A DNA stretch of 64,000 nucleotides, taken from Meconema thalassinum (taxonomy: Eukaryota > Arthropoda > Insecta > Orthoptera > Tettigoniidae). The DNA lies in the NCBI GenBank assembly GCA_946902985.2, contig OX336391.1, forward strand, positions 148,813,545 through 148,877,544. Direction: 5' to 3'. The notes below the pieces were generated by a model. The model was given only the letters and a program-made list of their open reading frames with translations, ran no database searches and had not been told where the DNA came from. The translations under genes and the position numbers were made by a program. Below, in pieces: positions 33,101 through 43,033 of the stretch. The stretch's first letter is position 1, and the number at the start of each line of letters is the position of its first letter.

Positions 33101-33881
33101 AATGTATTAGGAAAGTATCCCAGTGTTCAGTAGGTTGATCTAATTGGGACAGAGCCTTAACGTGAAGTTGTGTAGTGTCAACTAGAGTACGCAAACTAGT
33201 GACGTCATTGTGCTGTGACGCAGGTAGGTTGAATAGAGCCTTCATATGGCGTTGAATACGTAACCGTAAATTTCCGTATCTTTCTTTTAATAAGTTAAAG
33301 GCAATGGGGTAATTTTCGGCGCTTAAAGTGAGTGCTTCAACTAACTGCAGAGCTTGACCTCGGAGGATAGATCTCAAGTAATGAAACTTGTAAATGACTT
33401 GAATGTCTTCATTGTCATGAACAAGGGAGCAAAATAATTCATAGGAAGAATCCCAAGTAGATTCATCTCCAGAGAAATGGGGTAAATCAATTTTAGGTAA
33501 AATTGGTCTGGGCTTGTAGTTACCATCACGGAAAGAAGTTTGTGGTTCGTGAAGAGAACCAAGAACAGAAGCGTCCTTTTTCTGCTCCTCTTCGAGTTGG
33601 CGTATTATTTTGAAAGCAGAACCTATGCCTTCGTAATATTGGTTTTCTACTTCGACTCGATCTTCGGTTTGATTGAGCATGTAAGTTTCTATTTCAGTTT
33701 GGATGTTGCAATAATTTTCAATAGAATGTTCAAAATCCCTTACACGATGTTTCAACAAGTCTAATTGAGCTTCTGAGGGATCTAACTCTTTTATGTACTT
33801 TCTGAATCGGGTAATTTGCCCTTTATAGGATGCTCGTTTAGAAGTAAGTTTTTCATCCTTATCCTTTTCAGTAGGAGCCAT
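30147..33881 (-). CDS. Gag-protease-[novel hydrophobic region]-DUF5641 polyprotein
   Basis: One 1244-residue frame starting MAPTEKDKDE. Residues ~1-105 are a charged coiled coil; ~125-300 match the BEL/Pao Gag domain DUF1759 (LPKIDLPHFSGDESTWDSSY); ~380-446 hold Cys/His zinc knuckles (CILCKDSHVLYLC, HCFNCLSPKHSSSNC, CFHCKKPHHSLLH); ~500-640 are an aspartic protease with GLLDSAS at 505-511 and DTDFGWVITGE near 634. Residues ~1127-1244 match the C-terminal BEL/Pao domain (EGVVNSRSLTPLSNDPDDLL, LTPGHFLIG, FWKRWTLEYLTSLQRRQKW, KVGDLVLVKD). Between them, where ~1000 residues of RT, RNase H and integrase belong, are ~440 residues with no RT motif, rich in Cys, Phe, Leu and Ser, with seven or eight hydrophobic helices (for example LALCYFVYLLMSFLIAG and LVLFVYFELLVCQSCLY). 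The absence of stops across this segment suggests it is translated. Function unknown. Confidence 0.88.
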   Translation of the reverse strand: MAPTEKDKDEKLTSKRASYKGQITRFRKYIKELDPSEAQLDLLKHRVRDFEHSIENYCNIQTEIETYMLNQTEDRVEVENQYYEGIGSAFKIIRQLEEEQKKDASVLGSLHEPQTSFRDGNYKPRPILPKIDLPHFSGDESTWDSSYELFCSLVHDNEDIQVIYKFHYLRSILRGQALQLVEALTLSAENYPIAFNLLKERYGNLRLRIQRHMKALFNLPASQHNDVTSLRTLVDTTQLHVKALSQLDQPTEHWDTFLIHLVVSKVDAATLKAWEIELSKEDDYSCEHLVTFINARCQLLTALANQSEPSSPSSKFELMSIKPKSERLASNTQKPGSSSSKFKSNTTGYSTRSSERRITSSLVLNTQSEPRKSLNEPLKCILCKDSHVLYLCKSFKELSVEDRRKFVFNSKHCFNCLSPKHSSSNCTSSNLCFHCKKPHHSLLHVHDKSRSPVPASSNSMQSSSEQTNASSCISNAETSHSAQVLLSTVQFEIQDKFGNWFRTRGLLDSASTHIFVSRSLIKKLGLSSSPTPINVSGIDNLKTQALQSSKLKIRDVCQRNTNLNLNCLILTSIGKDTPSSSINTSCLKIPSHLRLADPQFNAQGPIDVLFSANVFWNCLRKQVRKLSSNVVARDTDFGWVITGEIQQLSLQTKSQCHFVTADINLISEKENAHVFDLDIFEKHLPKRCLIVNNYATFVSCLNDFAFFPHKMAIQVRLALCYFVYLLMSFLIAGNCLNFLSKTIFPLCKTMAISHHQFAVSYVSLLSLFSRMATAGSFPLPHNWKPLLKPLENLNSLASRITILTHKLLLNVPASLPFSEELSFFLLKIVGFRNPQNYAKLISYFISYVSKLFFHVQATIDCMPSNLNICFKSQLISLVLFVYFELLVCQSCLYTSSDNAKLSFISCMLAKGQSKFPLSQLWLTANHCLASCSRNLGSRSPHYQNKLVSVKDSFSYLSSLSRCIMWVKAVFACLSHLLTLVSYNCFDSCFITSLCIFHALMYCSLLTYFAILLFIDEQTCFFASLHSMCFCIYACHVKFLADLSIFLINPFDAYYNLRSLFMATRLLLPMAFLLSTRIVPLFIWYILFLNRCTCFYTLCLNLLILLSHLIAIFTRAILLAASSYFVIEGVVNSRSLTPLSNDPDDLLPLTPGHFLIGPSLSAPPPLPNPYRDSNLPIVWRKLEALRNYFWKRWTLEYLTSLQRRQKWFLSSPGIKVGDLVLVKDVSPPLVWISGRVTECYHGRDG

Positions 33882-34119
33882 GTCAAAGAAAATAGATTAA
33901 AATGTAACTCACGAAACTGTGGAACCTTGGAAATGCTGTCAAGCTGGCAGCAGCGAATAAGTAGAAAGAAAGGGACACACCAAAGGAGACAGGAGCGGCC
34001 TCTTTCCCCTTCACAGGCTTTGCACGATGTAGGTATAGCTGAAAGATTCAAAGCAGGTATTAATAATTTGCAAGGTATTGTCAAATAACCTTTTAAACAG
34101 AAAAAATGACAAATGGAAT

Positions 34120-34144
34120 CTCCAGGGTTTCTGGTACCAAATTT
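34120..34144 (-). promoter_or_regulatory. Putative primer-binding site
   Basis: Immediately inside the 5' LTR, in sense orientation, AAATT is followed by TGGTACCAGAAACCCTGG; TGG plus a tRNA-3'-end-like sequence is the usual primer-binding site layout. The tRNA species was not identified. Confidence 0.55.
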
Positions 34145-37038
34145 TGGGTAGATTATTGGCTGAGGAATAACCTAACCACCAAGGGAAGATGATAAAGAAA
34201 AGGAGGTGGGTTTCGGACTGGAGAAAAAGGATAGAAAAATAGGAGGAGAGTCCCACAAAAGTTATGAATTTAACTTTAAATGCACTTAGAGGTGGTTGCC
34301 ACTGCAAATCCGTTCTCTGATACCTAAAGTGGGTAAGGACCTGGTCGAAGCTAACAGGAACCGCAGCTAGGACTTTGGCGGTTTGCAAGAGAATGGCTTT
34401 AGAGTATTCCCTCTCAAGCATGCATATGCGTACTATGGGGAAGGGTGATGGTCTGGCAAGAGTAACAGACTTATTGTAGATCTGTTCAAAGGAATTCTTT
34501 TTTGACCAAGTAATTCGAAGAATGCCAATAATTTGCATCGATTTTGATATTTCCAGTTTTCGAAGTTGTAGAGTTCCTAAAAAGCGACCAAGTGCTTCTA
34601 AGAAGGATTGTGATCAAAAAATTATACCTTGGGGAGTAATTTTGGTAAGTGAACCAATAGTTGCATTTGGAAATGGCTAAGCTTTTACTCAGCAAGGAGC
34701 CGGCTAAAAGTTTAGACAAAGAGAAACACTTATTTTTTGGAAAACCAACCATAAGTTTTCGGAGAGGATCTCCACAAGCAGGTAGCTGGCATAGCGAGCT
34801 TTACTTGCCTTACTGGCCAGTTAGAATTAGCTATTAAAGCTAAGAGAAACTTTAAAGAGATTACCACTAAGAGTTCTTGCTCAAATGCAACGAGTGGTGA
34901 AAGCCCTACCAATAGATTTAATGGCATTGAGTAGGAAGAACCAAGGAAGACAGGATCTTGCCTAACCGTTGTATTAGAGATGTGATGAGTCGAAAAGGAA
35001 AGTTTGAATTTATTTAACAATGCAAAAAAGTCTAATAAATTTGACAAGTATATAGTTTCAATTTTTAGTAACAATTTGGGGTCGCAGACCTCCTAACATT
35101 TAAAGTTTGCTCCAGGCAATTAGCAATTTATTAGGTTTCAAACCTTTATAAAATCCTAGCAAGGATTTAAAATAGCGAAGATGAAAATTCAAAATTTAAA
35201 GACAATTAAGGTGATTAAAGTTTAACAATAAAATAGAGTACAAGGTGTGTACTATAAGAAATTTCTGAGAAAACATTCTAGAGAAAGTAACCACTTCGAA
35301 AATAACAATAAGAAAAACATGAAGAATAAGATAGAAGTATTTAACTTATTATATTTGTGCAGAATTACTTTTATTACAATCATACAAAAGAGGGCAAGTC
35401 ACTTACTGTGAAAACTGAAGAGAAAGTCAAAAGGAAGGTTCTAGACTTCCTATGTTTAATTAGGAACCACGAGACTAATGGGGCAAGTTTCCCTTTCGTG
35501 AAACCTAGAAATAACTCACTCATGAGTTGAAAGAATTGTATTCCCTGATTATAAGGGAGAAACAATATAAGCTTGAACCGTGTATGAAACACGTGGTTAT
35601 GCAGAAATTAATTAATGAGATATAAGCAAAGGTGGGAGGGCACGTCTTTAGAGTGACACCTCATTGCAATAGGCCTTAAAGTAACAATTTTATTAACATG
35701 GTTTGTTAGTAGAAGGTTTAGGAAAGATCAATTGGGATTTAGGATAAATGTTCATGGCCTTATGTATGGCAATCGGACGATCGCGACGCGGTAGAAATGT
35801 TGAACAAGCACTAGTTCTCACTATAGTCTGTTAAATGGATGAAAAGTTCACTGTAGTAACACGAAAGTTTATGGGAAAGAAAGTTATTGCAATGATGAAA
35901 AATAACTGGTTGCACTAGGTAGGCGAGAGTCTATTGCTTGAGAAAGTTGTGAATTACAATTAAATTCGCCATAGAACATTCCAACGGTGGAAGAAAATTT
36001 AGCTATTGCAGTAATTTATAAGGAAGATTCCTCATTTTAAATAGTATTCCCTCAAGTGAGTGAAAAATACATGACGGCAAGACTTGTAGATAGAGTACAG
36101 AATCTGGAAGGTTCCAGAACAATCCTAATAGAAGAATGGAGCCAAAGTTAATCCAGCGGAGGAACTAGCTTGGTATTTTATAGACAGCAGGTATTAGATA
36201 ATATCCCACGTGGTGAGAAGATTTCTCATTTAAATAGCTTAAGAAAAGCTACTTTTTATTAAGGTTGGCTTAGACAGACAAAAGCTCAACATAGCAAATC
36301 CCGCGAAGGATGATTTTTGCCCCAAATAAGTAATCTCACACTGCCTATAAAATGATCATTGAAGTATGTAGAATTAAAACCGATGAAGATGAGGTTAAAA
36401 CCTTAAGTCTGTACTTATCTTTGTTGCATGGCGAAGATGAAGTTCCCTTTGACGGATACCTAATGTGCCAACATGGCGTAGAATGTAGAGAGTGCCTCTT
36501 GGTTTGAGGAGACTGGCTCTGGTTGAGCCTTGACTGACCAAGTCAACTGCCGACTTACAAGTGAGACCCACTCAGCGAAGCGCGGATGGTCCAAGGAAGG
36601 GAAAAGAGTGGGGGTAGGAGACAAAAGGAAAACATATAAGCATGACCAATATTGTAAACTTAAATTCTCTTGAGGAAATGGTCTTCAAAGAGTTGATAGC
36701 AGGCGATACTAGCGCAGCATGGTGAGTGAAAAAGTAGACGAAGTTCTCTTGATCAAGGAGATGATAGCTGGCGATGGTGACGAGATCTGATGGCCAAATT
36801 GATAAGTAAGTCCTCTTGCACCAGGAAGAATTGAGGAGCTTCAGAGATTCGCTGCTAGATGACGCTAGGTGGGTCATGGAAGATATATATCTAGAACAGA
36901 CTCACAATGACATAAGAGACATGACCACCAAAGAGAAACTAGAAGATCGCTGTTGGTGTTTGATAAAGAGGAAGGAATGAACATGCAAAAGCAGTAAAAA
37001 TTATATTCTCTCGTACCGTGTATTCCAAGAATACACCA
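34145..37038 (-). repeat. 5' LTR of the BEL/Pao element
   Basis: 2894 bp, near copy of 27134-30022; differences include a 3-bp insertion near 34247 and scattered single-base changes. As the upstream LTR in sense orientation it would hold the promoter. Confidence 0.93.
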
Positions 37039-38287
37039 AACTCGGGTGTCGTCTTGTTATTTGAACAGTCTACATTGATAGAATGACTTCCCAGTCAGTC
37101 AACACGAATACACCCAATTAGATTGGGCGAGGAGTAACAATTAATTTCCCTGTGTAAATGATAATACAATAATTATTTATACACTTAATAAAACGTTCCT
37201 CGTACAACCCCCTCCCTTTACGCGAAAAGTGTTTTATTATGTTTTATTAAGAGAATAGACAATTCATGTATTTTTATTTCAGGCACTAGGAGATAAATTG
37301 TCACTCCCGCCTACACTCGTGTTGACTGACTGAAAAGCGATCATATAGGTTACTAAGCAACACTGAAATATGGCGTTTAATACTATATTTTCTGTTCGAC
37401 CCTCACTATTATGTGTCAGAAATCTGTATCATAATGAGCCTCATTATAACACTATTTTTCATTATGAAACAGTTTCTCCCACCAATCAGAGCTCAAGAAA
37501 CAGTTGTGTGACCAATTAGGAAACGATACCTTCGCGCATGCGCTCAAAATCCGCTGTAAACAATAGGAGTTCTGTGTTAACAAGCAAAGTGAATTGTCTC
37601 TGAGTCTGGAGTGCCTTGACCCACGCATGCGCTCTGTTCAGTCAGCAAAGCCAGCACGCCCTGTTCACTAACTGAATCCCACATATATTTATGAATATTT
37701 ATGTTAAAACATGCAATAAAATTATAATTATCGTCGAACATAAACAGTCGTATGCAACTCGCCTATAATGGTAATTAAGACACTCGTATGGAAATTATAA
37801 AACTCGCATACGCTCGTTTTATAAAAATACTCGTGTCTTAATTATAGCCATTATAGGCTCGTTGCATAATGTACTATAATCTGTTTATTGCGCTGCACAT
37901 CTCCTCTTATAAAACACAACCCTTGAGTACTGGCGTGCAAAAATATAACACGAAGACTGGCACCGGGTCATTTTAACCCATAGTGTGATTCCCTTTTTGT
38001 AGTAGTCGTACGGATTTTAATGAAATAATTTTACACATGGTGTCTTTCTATGAACTATTTCCAACCAATATAAAATGAGGTTTATTTATATTTTTCAAAT
38101 TTAACATCCAGAAAAATCACAATTTTCGTAGCAGTATAATTGGCCTTGATAGTTGCGGTAAAGTAGCCTTCTCGATTTTTTTGAACAAAGGACCGTATGA
38201 CCAAGGTGTCCCTAGACTCCAAACACGGATCAACAAGAATATGAGCTATGTTATTGTGCTGCACCTAAATAGTTGGATTTCTCCCTT
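37039..38287. other. Unassigned DNA with CCAAT and GCGCATGCGC motifs and a palindrome
   Basis: No coding region is recognised. CCAAT boxes occur at 37492 and 37512, NRF1-like palindromes at 37534-37543 (GCGCATGCGC) and 37623-37632, and a 118-bp palindrome at 37751-37868. Confidence 0.5.
37751..37868. repeat. 118-bp imperfect palindrome
   Basis: Left arm TATGCAACTCGCCTATAATG ... TAATTAAGACACTCGTATGG pairs with right arm ending TTAATTATAGCCATTATAGG and CTCGTTGCATA; most of both ~55-bp arms match. Confidence 0.88.
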
Positions 38288-38386
38288 ATTAGCCTACTTT
38301 TCACATTATGCAAAAATGAGGAAAAAGTAGACTTATGAGATCGATCCGGGCAAATGTCTGTCTGTATGTCCTGTCTGTCTGTCTGG

Positions 38387-38474
<88 letters not shown>

Positions 38475-39753
38475 ATCAACTCCCGAACGGCTGCAGCAAT
38501 CGAATCCAAATTTGGTATGAGTAAAGATCTATACCTGAATATCTCAAGCCCATATTTGAAAATGATGGCAGTGCTACCAACTGCTAAAAAACCGCAATTG
38601 AAATTTGAACTCCATGTTGGATATCTTAAAAGGTATGCAAGGGAGCTATTTCAAAATTGGCACACATATAGATAATAATATTTCAGTTTAATTTCCAGGA
38701 GGCCATGCATGGCAGTGTTTCCAAAATGATTCTAAGCCTGCTGATAGGTCCAATTTTTAAAGGCATATACCTTCTACACTATCAATTGGATTTCAACCAA
38801 ATTTCGTATGTACTATGTGTACATAACCAAATATGACTGAGCGTATTCTTAAAAGCCACCAGGGCTGCCAACTGTTAATAATGCTCTCTCTATTTTCTTA
38901 TCCAAATACCAATATATCAGGAAGTATGCAAGCCGACAGCTTTAAACTATGCACACGTATAGTTCCTGACATTCTAGATTAATTTGGAGTAACTTATGTA
39001 CGTCAGTGCTACCAACATGATTCTAAGCCTGCTGATAGGATCAATTTTTAAACACATGTAACTTCTATACTATTAATTGGATTTCAACCAAATGTCGTAT
39101 GTGCTATGTGTACCATAACAGATATGACTATGCTTATTCTTAAGAGCAACCATTGCTGCCAACTGTTAATAAATACTGTCTCTATTTTTTTACCCTAATA
39201 TTAATATATCACAAAGTATGTAAGCCAACAGCTTTAAAATTTGCACACGTATAGTACCTGGCATTATAGATTTATTTGGATAAACTAATATACGTCAGTG
39301 CTGCCAACATGACTCTAAGCCTGCTGATAGGTCCAATTTTAAAATACAAGTAACTTCTATACTAAGAAATGGATTTCAACCAAAATTGGCACAACAAGAG
39401 ATCATAATATTTCAGATTATTTCTGACCAACACATGCATGACATTGTTGCCAACATGATTTTACGCGCGCTGATAGATCCAATGTTTAACCGCATGTAAC
39501 GTCCATGCTATCAATTGGACTTCAACCAAATTTTGTATTCTGTACTTTAAGAGATGGAACTAACAATATATTCAGTCACCAGGGTTGCCAACTGTAGTGC
39601 TCTATTAGGCTACATTATACCAGGTATATTTCAAACAAATTCGAAATTTCGATTTTACCAACCTAATTTCGTCATTATTCTAGATAGGTCTATATAGAAT
39701 CTTATTTTTTAAGAAAGGTAGGCTCTTTAGCTCTTCACGGAACTTCTTGTTTT
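38288..39753 (-). mobile_element. Helitron-associated (HINE/DINE-like) element, copy 2
   Basis: Inverted second copy of the element at 13847-15264. Read on plus: TTAGCCTACTTTTC, hairpin partner GAAAAAGTAGAC, GTCTGTCTG repeats, a long GT tract, AACTCCCGAACGGCTGCAGC, then core repeats in which GGATTTCAACCAAA recurs at 38788, 39079 and 39371 (291-292-bp period) and a variant at 39517 (half period), ending GGAACTTCTTG and a T-run. No coding capacity. Confidence 0.75.
38392..38470. repeat. GT microsatellite
   Basis: An almost pure GT dinucleotide tract of about 39 units inside the Helitron-like element. Confidence 0.95.
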
Positions 39754-40052
39754 TTTTTTTTTTTACAGGTTGTCCCGTCTAACGTAAGCCGAAAATTGTC
39801 ACGCGAGGATTGGAGCCATGGGTAAATCTGACCCGAACATAAATAATATAGAAATAACTTGAGTGTTCCTAAAGCTATGGACATGTTTCTTTTGCAGGGT
39901 GAAGTTCAAGGCTATGAAGGAAGGTACAATAAGCGACAGGAAATAAGGGCTGACAAAAGGAAAATATAGAGCATTATATAAGCTTCGGATCAAAAGCACC
40001 CATGGGCCAGTCCTCGCGGGTTAAAGATATAACTGTTATACAATGCTATAAC
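39754..40052. other. Unassigned DNA
   Basis: No feature recognised between the Helitron-like element and the hAT MITE. Confidence 0.5.
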
Positions 40053-40839
40053 TAGGGCTCGGATTCGAGCATATTCGCATTTATTTTTTCTTCCTGAATA
40101 GTACACATTCACCTCTCTGGGACCAACAGAATTGAAATTTATCGAGCATATAAATGCATAAAACCGCGGTTTTCAGAATAGAAGCATATAAATGCATATT
40201 CTTGTGGTTTTCGTCTAAATAGTTTGTTTTTCTTCGAATTCTCCCCCGAATTCGGGCCCTGACAATCCTTAAGGTTCGAAAACAGAAATAATTATTGAAA
40301 AGCCTATCTGGTGCGAATAATAGAACCGCAGGCTTTTAACCTTTTGTGAGGTCGTTCTCGTCATTGAAACTTTTATTGACTGATTTAAGAAAACTATTCA
40401 AAACTGAAAACACAGAAAATTTCTTGTTGTACAGACCAATGCAGATCTACTTCATTGACTCGCCTAATTATGAACATTTTGTAAATGAATTTTTAAACTG
40501 TATCTTTTATAAGAGCACTTTTCTTATATATACTTGTAAAACTTGAATGCGAGTATATTGCAGTGTATCATACATACAATTAGAAAATAAAGCTCGTATT
40601 TAAAGGTATGTTATTGGTTTTTTCGTTTCACTTTCCTTTCTATAGTTTTTAACGGTGTTTTTCGAGCATATTCTGCATATTTAACCGCATATAATGGGGG
40701 TTTCGAGCATATCTATCGACCATAATATAATGGGGTTTTCGAGCATATAATGGGTTTTTCGAGCATATCTATCGAGCATAAAACACATGGTTTTCGAGCA
40801 TATCTGGAGATTTTATCGAGCATATCGATCCGAGCCCTA
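40053..40839. mobile_element. hAT-type MITE with GAGCATAT motif clusters
   Basis: Terminal inverted repeats TAGGGCTCGGAT flanked by the 8-bp duplication GCTATAAC (40045-40052 and 40840-40847). The 787-bp interior codes for nothing recognised but has many CGAGCATAT motifs (about nine), clustered near both ends, as expected of subterminal transposase-binding sites. Confidence 0.88.
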
Positions 40840-41089
40840 GCTATAACATACAGTAAATCCAGCAACAATACCATACACCAACACAGTGCAGGCGGCGCAT
40901 GACTGCTGGCTGATGAGAGCATTATTGTAGCGCGGCGCGCGGCGGTAGAAAAATATGAGCCATGCTTCACGACGTTGTCATGAAGACGTGTCTAGCCTCA
41001 AATGTGGAGCCGGGCCGAAAGGCGACAGCTGTACATCACCAAGTAGCCGGCGCGGTGGTGAAACAGACACAAATCACAACCTTGCCGAT

Positions 41090-41147
41090 TTTCCAATGGG
41101 GGGGGGGGGGTCTAACCCCCAGTACCCACCCCCGGCTACGCCACTGA
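41090..41147 (-). mobile_element. hAT-type terminus fragment
   Basis: CCAATGGGGGGGGGGGG ... CCCCCGGCTACGCCACTG is the complement of a CAGTGGCGTAGCC terminus with G-rich subterminal DNA. It abuts the decayed Tc1-like gene; no partner end identified. Confidence 0.5.
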
Positions 41148-41149
41148 GG

Positions 41150-41790
41150 TGACACTGTTCGAACGAGGTATGGTGGTCGGTGCCCGACGGATGTGAAATT
41201 CGATTTCGGCAGTGGTGCGGGAATTCGACTTCACACAGTCAACCATGTCCAGGGTGTATGGTGAATGGTTGAATGTGGGTGTCTACCCTCGATGACCGTG
41301 ACTGGCGACATCTGAGACGGATTGTCAATAGTGACAGAAGGGCAACAGTGCAACAAATCACGGCTCAATTCAACACAGACCGTGCTAGACGCGTCTCTTA
41401 GTGGACTATGGGTTCCATGGGGTATGGGAGCCAGCGGCGCACACGGGTGCCACTGTTAACCCAATGTCATCAACACAACAACGCGCATTTGTCGCCAATC
41501 ACCGGGGGTGAACATTGGAACTATGGCGTAACGTGGTATGGTCGGACGAATCATGATTTCAATTGCACCATGCCGATGGGAGGCACCGTGTGTGGCGCAG
41601 ACCACATGAATCGATGGATCCCGTCTGCCTCAAAGGTGTGGTACAGGGAAGTGGTGTCTCTGTTATGGTCTGGGGTGCAGGTTCCTGGTATGGAATGCGC
41701 CCCCTGGCTGTTCTGGAAGAGACTGATGTTCTGCGATATGTTGAGCTGCCAGAGGCCCCACATGCTATTAGGTGACTATCCCATGACATT
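41150..41790 (+). pseudogene. Tc1-like transposase fragment, different family from 20034
   Basis: Pieces in several frames: FERGMVVGARRM, AVVREFDFTQSTMSRVYGEW (HTH), DWRHLRRIVNSDRRATVQQI, then VVWSDES with a stop before FQLHHADGRHRVWRRPHE, then VSVMVWGAGSWYGMRPL and a short tail at 41775. The region with the second and third catalytic acids is missing. Frameshifts lie near 41215, 41280 and 41400-41500; no terminal repeats found. Confidence 0.8.
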
Positions 41791-42734
41791 TCCTAAGTCA
41801 GTGTACTAGCTAACGCGGCAAAAATCATCGATTCGGGTAAAGATTATTGATGAGTAGTACCGTACGCGCGGGGTTGGCAATATTGTATTTGTCCCATAAT
41901 TCACGTGTACAGGAAAGTCGCCATATATGGGGAGGTTTCCTTATATGAGGTGCCTAGAATCAAAACCCGCCAAATCCATTCCTTCACTTTTTCGGCAAAG
42001 TGGCAAAAACTGTCACAAACGAACCAATACCCAAAACGAAATACTTTTTTCACTAAAAAATGAATGAATTATTTTTAAAAACAGTGACGAAGTACGAAGC
42101 TGATCCCCGATATAGTTAAAAATGTATGTAGAAAAATATAAAGCAATAATTCGGATTTGTCGGGGTTTGTTACTAAGATTTGGATTTGGCAGGTTTTAAT
42201 ACCAAAGAGCCCTAATACATTTGAAGTTGCGAAGAGATTGTAGAAACTGCGTAAGCTTTATTCAGAAATTAATATTTGAATGAAAGTTAACTAAATATAG
42301 GTTATAAAATAAAAAAATCGTATAATTTTTGTGTTTTGTTGTTGTTGTTGTTTTAAGGGGCGGTTGTGTTTTATTAGAATTAACAGAAAAGAATAAAACT
42401 CATATTACCCATTCAAGATTTGATTGCCGCTGAGTGTGGCTGTGCCAGCGTTTATGTTTATTGTAGCATGAGCTCTGCGGGCGAAGTGGAGGACACAGCG
42501 ATGACAGAGTGCAATCTGCACATAGGTCACGCTGCATTGCGTCAGATAAGCGTCACAGGAGCTCATGTCGCCATGGACAGTTAAATGATGACTGGGGGTA
42601 CTGGAGCTGAGTCATATCCTACACGCGCAACTGTACCTGTCAACGAAGCAGGCTGACGTGTGACACAAGTATATAAAGAGTAGTTCCTATCTACACCGCC
42701 GGCAATCAATTCGTGAAAGGGTAATAATACTGTA

Positions 42735-43024
42735 CAGTAAATTACCCCTGGCACTACAGCCCGTGAAGGGCCTAATCCCCAGCCATTTGGCCAGCAGATA
42801 TTGGGGTGCCGCATGACCAGCGCATCGTGTCCCTTCGGCCGTTAATCTTGTTTTTCTTGATCGGGGCGCTGCCTCACTGTCAGTTACTCAATTGTCCTCA
42901 CGAGGCTGAGTGCACTGTGTTCCAGCCCTCACGTCAGTTTCCAAAATCCCTGACGGAGCCGGGAATCGAACCCGGGGCCTCCGGGTTAGAGGCAGGCGCG
43001 CTACCCCAACACCACGGGGCCGGC
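42735..43024 (-). mobile_element. tRNA-derived SINE
   Basis: Minus-strand head GGCCCCGTGGTGTTGGGG with TAGCGCGCCTGCCTC and B box GGGTTCGATTCCCGG, body GAGGACAATTGAGTAACTG, tail ending CCAGGGGTAATTTACTG. AATACTGTA duplications at 42726-42734 and 43025-43033. Confidence 0.88.
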
Positions 43025-43033
43025 AATACTGTA

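Larger units (their letters stand above)
27134..37038 (-). mobile_element. BEL/Pao-type LTR retrotransposon lacking RT/integrase
   Basis: A 9905-bp element with LTRs at 27134-30022 and 34145-37038, TG...CA ends, and AACTC target duplications on both sides (27129-27133 and 37039-37043). The LTR pair looks nearly identical by eye, so insertion is recent. In sense orientation (minus) the internal region starts with AAATT then TGGTACCAGAAACC, a plausible tRNA primer-binding site. The 4122-bp interior carries one ORF of 1244 codons. LTRs near 2.9 kb are large for BEL/Pao. Lacking polymerase and integrase, it must be mobilised in trans if it moves. Confidence 0.93.

Noticed and set aside
38391..38675. 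Frame beginning with a long Cys-Val repeat
   Set aside because: Translation of the GT microsatellite.
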